A program made the translations under genes and the position numbers. Positions 1-7,358 of a stretch of DNA of 8,261 nucleotides are shown piece by piece; position 1 is the stretch's first letter; every line of letters begins with the position of its first letter. The notes below the pieces were generated by a model. It was given only the letters and a program-made list of their open reading frames with translations, had not been told where the DNA came from and did no database searches. The DNA is from Candidatus Hydrogenedentota bacterium (GTDB lineage Bacteria; Hydrogenedentota; Hydrogenedentia; Hydrogenedentales; SLHB01): NCBI GenBank assembly GCA_003552765.1, contig PUOI01000621.1:1-8261 (forward strand), written 5' to 3'.

Positions 1-367
1 CCGGCAACGCGGTAAGGCGGCCATCGCCGGTGGCGAGCCAGCACTGGGACGCGCCGGACAATGCGGCGAGAAGCCGCAGTTGGGGACTGTCGAAGAGAAC
101 GGTGAAGGCGTTGTATCGTTGAGCGCGCAGTCCTCGGATCAGCCGCAGGCAGGCGCGAACGTAACGGGGGGAATAATGGGGCAGCTCCGTCTCCGCCACG
201 GCATCGGCCAACGCGCTGATCGTCTCTGGCAGTTGGTGTCCCTTGGGAATCCACAGCGTGATTTCAGCGTCCTGCCGCACTTCACACAACGCGTCGAGCA
301 CCGCCCGCAAGTCATGGCCCGGGCTGTGAAACACGGCGAAACGGGGCGGTTGAGGCGTCTCGGTCAT
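1..367 (-). CDS. GT9-like half protein, second copy (C-terminus beyond window edge)
   Basis: The reading frame opens with ATG at 367-365 and stays open for 122 codons to the left edge, so its true end is unknown. It is a paralogue of the 171-residue protein at 2953-3468. Both share an IPKG motif (residues 40-43 here), a block SPxLRLxAxLSGA (94-106), a CW pair (109-110) and an ALP motif (120-122), at nearly the same spacing. The pattern of a strand, a basic helix of the type LRxxRxxxF and an LSGA stretch resembles the N-terminal Rossmann half of family 9 glycosyltransferases (heptosyltransferase-like). That family link is inferred from pattern only. The start overlaps the stop of the upstream GT4 gene by 4 bases (ATGA), which implies translational coupling. 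The DNA does not show whether this copy also ends near 170 residues or continues into a full GT9 C-terminal half. Confidence 0.75.
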   Translation of the reverse strand, partial: MTETPQPPRFAVFHSPGHDLRAVLDALCEVRQDAEITLWIPKGHQLPETISALADAVAETELPHYSPRYVRACLRLIRGLRAQRYNAFTVLFDSPQLRLLAALSGASQCWLATGDGRLTALP

Positions 368-1608
368 GGCGCCGCCTCCCTTGCGCCCGCCAGCTTTTCG
401 AGAATGGGGGGATAGTGCTTCACGATGACGCGTTCCCATGCGTATTCTTGCTCCACCCGCCCGCGGCCCGCCGCTCCCATGCGCCGGCGCATCCCGCGAT
501 CCGTGATGAGGCGGCGGAGCGCATCCGCCAAGGCGCGGCTGTCCGCAGGCGGAACCAATACCCCCGTCTCTCCGTCCACCACAATCCGCTGCAGGCCCCC
601 TACGCGGCTCGCCACAACCGGCAAGCCCGCTGCCATGGCCTCCACGGCCGCCAGTCCGAAAGGCTCTTCCCAGATGGACGGGACAACGGCGGCGTCCATC
701 TGCTGATACAAGGCGAAGAGGCCCGCGGGATCCCGCCAGCCGGCCGCATGCACTTGGGGCGGGGCGTCTGGCGGCGGTTCGGGTTGCGTCACCCACACCT
801 CGAAATCGTCCCGCTCTGCCGCCAACTCGCGGACCGCGTCGATCAGGATGTGCAGCCCTTTGGCGGGATCGTCCCCCCGGCCAGCCATGAGAATGCTGAC
901 CCGCTCTCGCGGCGGGTGTTCGGCAGGCGGGGGGATGTCCGAGAGATCCACCCCGCCAGGGACCTCGATGATTTCCGGGCCGATTCCCTCGAAATGCCGC
1001 GCCATGATGGGATTCGACACGATAATGACGCGCGCCTTGCCCAATGCTTCCATCGTCCGGCGGTAATAAGCGGGCGCGTAGGCTTTCGTATCGAGATACT
1101 CCTGGATGTACGGCCCTGGACGCGCGCGGGCGATCTCCCGGCCCCGGTAGTGAAGCGTGCAACGGCGGCATATCCCGGGTCCAGCAAGATAGTTTTCCGG
1201 ACATGGAGCGCCCTCCTTGAACAGACGGAAATCGCGCGGACATGCCCCTTCGTAGGCGTAATAGCGGAGGGCCAGGGGGTAATGGGAGAGGGCGGCGGCC
1301 ACGTAGGGTTTGAGGAAGAAACCAAAACCCACTATCACGGCGTCCGGCGCCCACGAATCCACCGCCTGCCGCATACGTTCGGCCACCGTCTCTGGGCGGC
1401 GGGATTCCGAGCCTGGCGCGGTCTCGGCGGGGAAGGGAAGCGCCGCCGTATCAATCTTCCCACGTTCCCACGAGCCCTGATGGCCCCGGATGAACAGCTT
1501 GACTTCGTGGCCGAGGTCCTGGATCCCTTTGATGACGTGAAACAGATCAATCTCCGCCCCGCCCTTAGGCGGCCACGAGAATTGCAGATCAACAAAGGCT
1601 AAGCGCAT
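364..1608 (-). CDS. Family 4 glycosyltransferase, third paralogue
   Basis: A 414-residue GT-B fold glycosyltransferase, a usual length for family 4 (GT4), predicted to move a sugar from a nucleotide donor to a lipid- or glycan-linked acceptor at the inner face of the cytoplasmic membrane. The N-terminus MRLAFVDL...PPKGGAEID is the typical first strand and glycine-rich loop of GT4. The C-terminal donor domain has GRGDDPAKG (R244, K250), which matches the phosphate-contacting Arg and Lys positions, and the EX7E motif E315-PFGLAAV-E323. Residues 123-150 carry four cysteines spaced CX12CX10CX2C (C123, C136, C147, C150), also present in the two other GT4 proteins here and possibly a metal site. 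It is the most divergent of the three. No Shine-Dalgarno sequence is visible before its ATG, which lies 49 bases after the preceding gene. Its stop overlaps the next start by 4 bases. The donor sugar is unknown. Confidence 0.93.
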   Translation of the reverse strand: MRLAFVDLQFSWPPKGGAEIDLFHVIKGIQDLGHEVKLFIRGHQGSWERGKIDTAALPFPAETAPGSESRRPETVAERMRQAVDSWAPDAVIVGFGFFLKPYVAAALSHYPLALRYYAYEGACPRDFRLFKEGAPCPENYLAGPGICRRCTLHYRGREIARARPGPYIQEYLDTKAYAPAYYRRTMEALGKARVIIVSNPIMARHFEGIGPEIIEVPGGVDLSDIPPPAEHPPRERVSILMAGRGDDPAKGLHILIDAVRELAAERDDFEVWVTQPEPPPDAPPQVHAAGWRDPAGLFALYQQMDAAVVPSIWEEPFGLAAVEAMAAGLPVVASRVGGLQRIVVDGETGVLVPPADSRALADALRRLITDRGMRRRMGAAGRGRVEQEYAWERVIVKHYPPILEKLAGAREAAP

Positions 1609-1657
1609 GCGAGATGGGCGTTACCGTTCGATTATCAGGCGGTTGCGTTGTGGCGGC

Positions 1658-2890
1658 CTATGCCATCACGCGTTCCAACAAGGGCGGATAGTGCGCGTCG
1701 ATGATTCGTTGCCAGTCGTACTCCGCCTCGGCGATTTCGCGGCCCCGCGCGCCCATGCGGCAGCGCAAGGCGGGATCATCCAGGAGCCGGTCGAGCGCGA
1801 GGGCGAGCGCCGTGCTTGAGCCGGGCTCCACAAGGAACCCTGTCTCGCCGTGGCGCACGATGCCCGTCAGACCTCCCACCGCGCTCGCCACGACAGGCCG
1901 CCCCGCCGCCATGGCTTCAACAGCGACCAACCCATAGGGTTCTTGCCACGTGCTTGGCACAACCACAATGTCGGCCTCTTGGTATAGGCTCATCATATCT
2001 GCATGGCCGCGCCAGCCGCAAGCCCGGTACCAAGGTTTTTGGACAGGGTCCGCGTCCTCCGTCACCCAAACCTCGAAGCCGGAGCGGAACTGGGCCAATC
2101 CTTCGGCTGCGGCGATGAGCACGTCCCGCCCCTTCCATGGGCGGTCCGCCCGGCCCGTCATGAGGATGACCGCGCGTTCCCGGGGCGGGCGCTCGCTCAG
2201 CGGGATGTGCTCATAGTCAGCCACGGTCACCCCGCCCGGCACGATGCAGACATGCGGGCAATAGCCTTCCAGGCGCTCCTGCGCGAGGCCGTTGTTCACA
2301 ATCGCCGCGCCGCATTTCGCCAGCGCCTCCACAAACAGGCGATGGTAAGCGGGGTGAAGCGTCCCGGCGCGCGGCGCCTCGCCCGTATAGGGAGGGACTT
2401 CCGTGGCCTGAAGGTCGGCTTTCCAGTGTTGCACGGCGCATTCCCGGCACACGTTAGGCGTTCGCAGAAAATCGTTGAGGCAGGTCTGTTCCCACTTGTA
2501 CAGGAGGCAATCCCGAATACACAAATGCTCGTACATGTAGTATCGCGTTATGAGGGGGTAGTGGGAAAGCGCATGCAGGACGTGGGGCTTGAAGTGCCGG
2601 CCGAGTCCCACGAACACGAGGGATGGCGCCCATGCATCCACTTCGCTGCGAATGCGGCCGCATAGCCCGTGTGGCGTTAGTTCGGTCCATTCTTGCGGAA
2701 GGGGCGTGGCGGGGAAAGGCAACGTTGCGGGGTCAAACGCGCTGAGGCGCCAGAAGTCGGGGTGAACCAGGGCGAAGAGATGGACCTGATGGCCTTGGTT
2801 TTGGAGCCCTTGGATGGTGTGGTAAAGATCGACTTGAGCGCCCCCGGTAGGAGGCCAAGCGAATCCCAAATCGACAAACGCTATCCGCAT
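1658..2890 (-). CDS. Family 4 glycosyltransferase, second paralogue
   Basis: A 410-residue retaining-type GT4 enzyme, predicted to act in the cytoplasm or at the inner membrane face on a surface glycan. MRIAFVDL...PPTGGAQVD forms the N-terminal strand and loop. GRADRPWKG (R247, K253) and EX7E (E317-PYGLVAV-E325) mark the donor-binding half. The four-cysteine insertion has C124, C137, C148 and C151. The protein aligns over its whole length without a gap to the 410-residue GT4 at 3465-4697, with about 234 of 410 identical positions by hand count, so the two are tandem duplicates that have diverged, perhaps in acceptor or sugar. Unlike the other two GT4 genes, it is not followed by the small GT9-like partner. 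The next gene starts 49 bases later. The gap to the preceding gene is 62 bases with only a weak, distant purine stretch as a possible ribosome site. Confidence 0.93.
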   Translation of the reverse strand: MRIAFVDLGFAWPPTGGAQVDLYHTIQGLQNQGHQVHLFALVHPDFWRLSAFDPATLPFPATPLPQEWTELTPHGLCGRIRSEVDAWAPSLVFVGLGRHFKPHVLHALSHYPLITRYYMYEHLCIRDCLLYKWEQTCLNDFLRTPNVCRECAVQHWKADLQATEVPPYTGEAPRAGTLHPAYHRLFVEALAKCGAAIVNNGLAQERLEGYCPHVCIVPGGVTVADYEHIPLSERPPRERAVILMTGRADRPWKGRDVLIAAAEGLAQFRSGFEVWVTEDADPVQKPWYRACGWRGHADMMSLYQEADIVVVPSTWQEPYGLVAVEAMAAGRPVVASAVGGLTGIVRHGETGFLVEPGSSTALALALDRLLDDPALRCRMGARGREIAEAEYDWQRIIDAHYPPLLERVMA

Positions 2891-2952
2891 CGGCTACGAG
2901 ACTGCCTTTCCGCAAGAAGCTGAATCATTCCAGGACGAGGGGCAGGTCCTCA

Positions 2953-3468
2953 TCATCGCCGGGGCATGCGAAGGCCGCGGGCTTCCATCTTGTCCACCTC
3001 GCCGGGCATGGGGACGCGCCGGAGACGGGTGGTGAGCCAGCATCGCCAAAAACGCAATTGCCCCTGAACAATGCGCCATCCCAGCACCGCCATGGCGGGG
3101 AGCAGACGTGTGGGCAAGGCGATGATCAAGTTTTGATACGACCAGCACTCCGCCCGGCGCGCCCCGCTCAGCCCCGCCACAAGGCGCAGTCTCGGGCTTG
3201 GATACATCACCACGAAAAGGTCGAGCCGCGCTTCCCGCAATGTCCGGGCGAGGTCCCATAGCTTGCCGGGCTTCCGGATGGAGTACGTCTCGTGAGGCTG
3301 CTCCAGCACCTCGTCGGCGTAGGCCGCTTCCTGCTCGCTAACGGTTTCTCCCTTGGGGATCATTACCACAAGGCGGGCGTCGGGGTAGCGCCGCCGCAAA
3401 TGATGAAGCCGGGTGGCGTATCCCCAGCCCTGGCTCCGAAACGCACAGATACGTAACGCGCCGCTCAT
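2953..3468 (-). CDS. Small GT9-like protein (N-terminal half only), first copy
   Basis: A complete 171-residue protein of unknown function. Residues 5-110 resemble the N-terminal Rossmann domain of heptosyltransferase-like GT9 enzymes: RICAFRSQGWG, a helix ending RYPDARLVV, an IPKG loop (37-40), LARTLREARLDLFVV (73-87) and SPRLRLVAGLSGA (91-103). GT9 enzymes are normally about 350 residues and bind the nucleotide sugar with a C-terminal half that is absent here, so a catalytic role alone is doubtful. Residues 113-150 are hydrophobic and basic (LIIALPTRLL, then Trp- and Arg-rich), which could sit on or in the membrane. It overlaps the stop of the GT4 gene at 3465-4697 by 4 bases (ATGA), and a paralogue at 1-367 is joined to its GT4 in the same way. 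I infer a partner or membrane-adaptor subunit for that GT4. A remnant of a full GT9 is the alternative, made less likely by the second coupled copy. Confidence 0.82.
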   Translation of the reverse strand: MSGALRICAFRSQGWGYATRLHHLRRRYPDARLVVMIPKGETVSEQEAAYADEVLEQPHETYSIRKPGKLWDLARTLREARLDLFVVMYPSPRLRLVAGLSGARRAECWSYQNLIIALPTRLLPAMAVLGWRIVQGQLRFWRCWLTTRLRRVPMPGEVDKMEARGLRMPRR

Positions 3469-4697
3469 GATGTCACCTGCTCCAATAACGGGAGATAGTA
3501 GGCTTCCACGATATGCTCCCAGTCGTATTCGTTTGCCGCGGTTTCACGGGCCCGGTCGCCCATGCGCGCGCATTCCTCGGGATTGTCCAGCATGCGTTCA
3601 AGGATCAATGCGAGTTCCGCGCTCGAATTCGCCTCGAACAGTTCGCCCGTCTCGCCGGGGCGCACGATCTCTTGCAACCCTCCAATCCGGCTCGCCACCA
3701 CGGGCCGGCCGGCGGCCATTCCTTCCACGGCCACCCGCCCAAAGGGTTCGGCCCATACGCTGGGAACCACAACAATGTCCGCCTCCCGGTACAGATCCAT
3801 CGTCTCCCCCTGGCCTTGCCAGCCACACGCCTTGAACCATGGCTCTTGGAAGGGGTCATCGTCTCCCGTGACCCATATCTCGAAATCCGAGCGATAACGC
3901 GCCAGGCCCGAGCCCGCGTCCGCCAGCACTTGCATGCCCTTCAGCGGATCCGTGGTGCGTCCGCTCATGAGAATGACCTTCCGTTCCCGGGCGGGCTTGT
4001 CGCGCAGGGGGAGATACTCGCGCTCCTTCACCTTCACCCCGCTGGGTATCACGCGCACCACCGGGCAATAGTCGTCGATGCGTTCTTTCGCCATGGCGTT
4101 GTTGACCACGGCCGCCCGGCATTTCCCCAGGGATTCCACGAACAGGCGATGGTAACGCGGGGTAAGAACGCCGGCGTTCGTCAAGTCACGGATATCCGGC
4201 GGCGTATCGCTTTGTTTAAGCCAGTCTTCCCAGAAATCCACCGTGCACTTGCGGCATACATTGGGCGTGCGAAGAAAATCGTTCAAGCAGGTCTCGTAAT
4301 CCTTGTACAAACACCCGTCGCGTATGCACAGGTGTTCGTACAGGAAATAGCGCGATATGATCGGGTAGTGGGCAAGCGCTTCGATGAGATAGGGTTTGCA
4401 GTACCGCCCAAATCCCATGAAAACCACGTCCGGACGCCAAGCGTCCACTGCTGGCCGGAGCCACTGGCATAAGCCGCGCGCAGTGGTCCGCGCCCAGTTC
4501 ATTGTTACGGGTTCCGAGGGAAAAGGCAGCGCCTCCGGTTCATATCCCGCGTGATGCCAGAGGTCGTCATATACGGGGGCGAAGAGCCGGACCTCATGTC
4601 CAGCCTGGCGCAGCCCTTCGATCGTGTGAAACATGTTGGCCTGCGCTCCGCCGATGGGCGGCCAGGAGAACCACAGATCTACAAAAGCGATACGCAT
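3465..4697 (-). CDS. Family 4 glycosyltransferase, first paralogue
   Basis: A 410-residue GT-B fold, GT4-type glycosyltransferase. Visible landmarks in order are MRIAFVDLWFSWPPIGGAQ (strand 1 and loop), the cysteine insertion C124, C137, C148, C151 with an extra C129, GRTTDPLKG (R247, K253), and EX7E (E317-PFGRVAV-E325) followed by GMAAGRPVVAS, the usual donor-site segment. These indicate transfer of a sugar from a nucleotide donor, probably onto a membrane-linked glycan. It starts 49 bases after the large fusion gene, without a convincing Shine-Dalgarno sequence. The ATG is chosen because MRIAFVDL matches the starts of both paralogues. Its TGA overlaps the ATG of the small GT9-like gene. It is closest to the GT4 at 1658-2890 (about 57% identical, ungapped). 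Sugar specificity cannot be read from the sequence. Confidence 0.94.
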   Translation of the reverse strand: MRIAFVDLWFSWPPIGGAQANMFHTIEGLRQAGHEVRLFAPVYDDLWHHAGYEPEALPFPSEPVTMNWARTTARGLCQWLRPAVDAWRPDVVFMGFGRYCKPYLIEALAHYPIISRYFLYEHLCIRDGCLYKDYETCLNDFLRTPNVCRKCTVDFWEDWLKQSDTPPDIRDLTNAGVLTPRYHRLFVESLGKCRAAVVNNAMAKERIDDYCPVVRVIPSGVKVKEREYLPLRDKPARERKVILMSGRTTDPLKGMQVLADAGSGLARYRSDFEIWVTGDDDPFQEPWFKACGWQGQGETMDLYREADIVVVPSVWAEPFGRVAVEGMAAGRPVVASRIGGLQEIVRPGETGELFEANSSAELALILERMLDNPEECARMGDRARETAANEYDWEHIVEAYYLPLLEQVTS

Positions 4698-4746
4698 AGT
4701 GGCGGTGTTTGGCTACCTGAAAGTTAATTGCGTCACGGGCCGGGGG

Positions 4747-7137
4747 TTACATGTGGCCTTGCACACCGTACCACTGGCTCCCCCCGTGATCAAGGTGCAG
4801 CACAGGCCCTTCGAGCCAGGTCACGGGGCCGAAGTGGTCTCTCATGGCGATGGCGAATTCCCAATCGGCGCCTTCAAAATGTTCATATTCGTTGTAGCGC
4901 ACGGTTTCAAAACACTCCCGCCGCACGCATTGGCAAAAGCCCACGGGAACCGTCCCCTTATCCCGGAATTCGCCCGGCCCCTCCATCACCTGTTCCCAGC
5001 ATTCCCATGGCCGAAGCGCGCCCAACAGGATCTGCGCCGTCGTGTCGCGGGGGAGCATCTTCCGGCCCTCGGGACCAGCGAATTTTTGGCCGGGCTCCAG
5101 GGTTAGCAGACGCGCCATCAGGTCCGGCGGCAACACAACGTCCGAATCCAGGATCATGACCCATTCGCCCGAAGAACGTTCGACGGACTCGTTGATGATG
5201 AGTCCCTTCGAGTTGGCGTTTTGGGGAGGAAAGGCGGAGCGCACAATGCGTAAGCCGGGATAGGTCCACGCCACCGAGTTCAGCAAATCATCCGTGGCGT
5301 CCACGCCGGGAATGTAGCCTATGACGACTTCGATATCCGTCAGAGGGATGCCTTCTTGGTGAACGAGGGACAACAGCACGGCCTGCAGCCGCCGGGTAAA
5401 GCGCGTGCTGACGACAACCACGGATACGCGGGGTTGCGTCGCGGGCGCAGGCTCCTCCTTGAGGTCTTCCCAAACGCGAAGGTTTTGGGTGCACACCGCC
5501 TCGTCAATGTTCCAGAAGCTAAGGCGCAATTGGGCCACCGTCGGCAGCCGGACCGGGACGTAAAACGCCCCCACGAATTCCACCGGCTGCATGGGGACGC
5601 CGTCGCGAAGCAGCACGAAGCGGCCGTCTTCCTTCACATGGAGCGTGATGAGGTGGCTGAACGCATCCATGGGACACACAACCCGCACGGAGCGGCCAAT
5701 GGCGAACCCTACATAATCGGCAATGCCGCCCCCGGCGGTCACCGCCACGGTAAACGGCGCCTTGCACCAATGCAACGAAGAGCTTTGCACTTCGCCCGCC
5801 GTGACCGAGTACCAGCGTATGGCGCCCGGCATGCGCACATGGTAGGCGTTTTCGCGCCATATCTCTTCCCGGGCGAACACGCGGGTAGGCGGCGTGTTGA
5901 TGACAAGCTTGTTCGCCTCGTCCGCGAGTTCCGCGCTGAGGACCGGGGTGTTGAGGCGGACTTCGTCGATGGCGTCATAATGCTTGGGCTGATCGGCGGT
6001 CAGGGTAAAAGGGGATGCGACATCATCGCCCTCTTGGGCGATCACGTCCAACGCCGGCGCCACGGCGCAAAAGACCTTCGTCTTGCGGCTGCATATCCGG
6101 CGCAAGGCGCATTTGGCACACGCGGGCCCCATGCGGGCACGCCGTTTCCTTTCGCGTTGATCCGGCTCCGGGTTTGGACCCGCGTCAACGAACGGGTCGT
6201 ACGCCCGCGGCCCGTTTAGCACGCCCCGTTCCCGGCCGGCGAGCATCGTCTTTCGGACAAACAGCACGACCCGCCATAGGAACTGGTGCTTTTGGACAAG
6301 CCATATCAGGATCCAGTCATTCAGGGCGCTCCGCAGATAGGTGTATTGCGCCAGAAACGCCGTGACCATGGTGCGGCCGGCGGCCGGCGGCAGCGCATAA
6401 AGCTTCTGCCCCAATTCGTACGGCAAGCGGGCGTACTGCTGATGATCGCGGAAGAACAAGGCGCTGTTACCCGCCCGGCCGCGGTTGTCCTCGCTCACGT
6501 GGCACAAGGGTAAACCGTAGAGCGTGGACTCGATACCCGCATCGGCAAACGCCTTAGCGAGGCGGTTCATCGCCGCCACCGTGGCTTGGGCGGTTTCCCG
6601 ATCACGCATGGGCCGGGGGGTGGGCAGAAACGGATCGGCCAGCGTCACCACAGCCGCCACTACGCCCGCCTGTGCCGCGTCCCGCGCAAACGCCTCAGGC
6701 TCGAAATCTTCCGGAAACGGCGGCTGCACCTGCAATCGCACGGGCAGACCGGCCGCGCGCGCGGCCGCGAGCCACTCCGAGTAATGCGGCATCTCCACAC
6801 CCGGCATGGCGAGGTGCACATCGAGAAGCCCCCGCTCCTTCAAACGGCCCAGATCGGGCGGGGGACCGGCGGCGTCCGTCCGCACGGAGGTCGCCAAGTG
6901 GAGCGGCACGGTGATCCGGGTGTCGTACACATCGGCGGCAAAACGGACGATATCCTCAAGGCAAGCGGGCGCCGCCCCATGGAAAAGAAGATCGATCTTC
7001 TCCATCTTATACACCACCCGGTTGAGGCGTAAGGCCCGGGCCACGCCGAGAAAACTAAGCGGCTTCCCTCTTCGATTGTGCAGGGGAACCAGCCCTCGGA
7101 CCGGCGGTATGCGTTCATCAAGTGGTACGGTTTTCAC
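4747..7137 (-). CDS. Three-domain protein: degenerate radical SAM-like barrel, beta-rich middle, family 2 glycosyltransferase
   Basis: A 796-residue protein and the first gene of the operon. Residues about 45-310 follow the layout of a radical SAM barrel: IDLLFHGAAPACLEDIV (48-64) in the place of the GGEP region, TRITVPLHLATS (73-84), LKERGLLDVHLAM (99-111) and GLPVRLQVQ (130-138). No CX3CX2C cluster motif is present, and the only cysteine in the first 60 residues is C59. Cysteines 340, 343, 349 and 357 (CX2CX5CX7C) resemble the tail of a SPASM or Twitch auxiliary-cluster region. Residues about 375-558 look beta-rich and are unassigned. Residues 570-790 are a family 2 glycosyltransferase: PRVSVVVVS at the start, the DSD metal motif at 664-666, and GADWEFAIAMRDHF (756-769) where the catalytic acidic residue is expected. 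Translation starts at GTG. An in-frame stop at 7165-7167 excludes a longer N-terminus, and no cluster motif is present in other frames just upstream. Function is probably glycan transfer; the role of the barrel is unknown. Confidence 0.88.
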   Translation of the reverse strand: MKTVPLDERIPPVRGLVPLHNRRGKPLSFLGVARALRLNRVVYKMEKIDLLFHGAAPACLEDIVRFAADVYDTRITVPLHLATSVRTDAAGPPPDLGRLKERGLLDVHLAMPGVEMPHYSEWLAAARAAGLPVRLQVQPPFPEDFEPEAFARDAAQAGVVAAVVTLADPFLPTPRPMRDRETAQATVAAMNRLAKAFADAGIESTLYGLPLCHVSEDNRGRAGNSALFFRDHQQYARLPYELGQKLYALPPAAGRTMVTAFLAQYTYLRSALNDWILIWLVQKHQFLWRVVLFVRKTMLAGRERGVLNGPRAYDPFVDAGPNPEPDQRERKRRARMGPACAKCALRRICSRKTKVFCAVAPALDVIAQEGDDVASPFTLTADQPKHYDAIDEVRLNTPVLSAELADEANKLVINTPPTRVFAREEIWRENAYHVRMPGAIRWYSVTAGEVQSSSLHWCKAPFTVAVTAGGGIADYVGFAIGRSVRVVCPMDAFSHLITLHVKEDGRFVLLRDGVPMQPVEFVGAFYVPVRLPTVAQLRLSFWNIDEAVCTQNLRVWEDLKEEPAPATQPRVSVVVVSTRFTRRLQAVLLSLVHQEGIPLTDIEVVIGYIPGVDATDDLLNSVAWTYPGLRIVRSAFPPQNANSKGLIINESVERSSGEWVMILDSDVVLPPDLMARLLTLEPGQKFAGPEGRKMLPRDTTAQILLGALRPWECWEQVMEGPGEFRDKGTVPVGFCQCVRRECFETVRYNEYEHFEGADWEFAIAMRDHFGPVTWLEGPVLHLDHGGSQWYGVQGHM

Positions 7138-7152
7138 GGGTAGTCGCCAAAA

Positions 7153-7157
7153 CTCCT
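7153..7157 (-). promoter_or_regulatory. Possible distant ribosome binding site for the fusion gene
   Basis: On the minus strand this reads AGGAG, 15 bases before the GTG at 7137. That spacing is longer than the usual 5-10 bases, so it may be weak or irrelevant. It is recorded because it is the only purine-rich candidate before this start, and because an in-frame stop at 7165-7167 limits alternative starts. Confidence 0.3.
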
Positions 7158-7175
7158 GGAAGGCTTACGCCGGGT

Positions 7176-7223
7176 CAAAACGGGCGCTGGAGAAGACGCC
7201 ACGGGATTGGGCAAAACGGGCGC
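7176..7223 (-). repeat. 12-base direct repeat in the operon leader
   Basis: The sequence GCGCCCGTTTTG (minus strand) occurs twice and exactly, at 7212-7223 and 7176-7187, with starts 36 bases apart. Both copies lie between the predicted -10 box and the GTG start, so in the 5' leader if the promoter is right. A 6-base inverted repeat (GACGCC/GGCGTC, 7195-7200 and 7224-7229) encloses the first copy. This may be an operator pair or an RNA element. It may also be a chance duplication. Confidence 0.5.
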
Positions 7224-7237
7224 GGCGTCAAGGCGTG

Positions 7238-7267
7238 ACTATAGCCAGTCCTTCCCTTGTCTGTCAA
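7238..7267 (-). promoter_or_regulatory. Sigma-70-type promoter for the glycosyltransferase operon
   Basis: On the minus strand a perfect -35 hexamer TTGACA (7262-7267) is followed by an 18-base spacer and TATAGT (7238-7243), one mismatch from the consensus -10. Transcription would start near 7231 and leave a leader of about 95 bases before the GTG at 7137. It sits in a non-coding gap directly upstream of a run of closely spaced or overlapping same-strand genes, which supports its use as the operon promoter. Confidence 0.7.
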
Positions 7268-7358
7268 GGCAGAGGCCGCCTATCAACAGCCGGGTAAGGC
7301 GGTGGGGGAGAGGCCGTTCCCCGCGGCAGTGTTGTTGCGCCGCCGATTGCAAGCCGCC

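Noticed and set aside
415..1602. Long plus-strand open frame (395 codons) opposite the third GT4 gene
   Set aside because: It mirrors almost exactly a minus-strand gene with clear GT4 motifs and has no recognisable protein content. Long antisense frames are common in G+C-rich coding DNA.
2003..2665. Plus-strand open frame (220 codons) opposite the second GT4 gene
   Set aside because: It is a shadow of the real GT4 gene, with Arg/Pro/His-rich content, no family features, and an equivalent frame opposite the paralogue at the same place.
3513..4472. Plus-strand open frame (319 codons) opposite the first GT4 gene
   Set aside because: Its apparent similarity to the 2003-2665 frame only reflects the similarity of the two GT4 genes on the other strand.
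5356..6219. Plus-strand open frame (287 codons) opposite the fusion gene
   Set aside because: It has a low-complexity Arg/His/Ala composition and no domains, and the minus-strand gene explains the region fully.
7276..7302. Hairpin CCGCCT/AGGCGG as a terminator for the membrane-protein gene
   Set aside because: The stem is only 6 base pairs with a 15-base loop, and no T-run follows on either strand.
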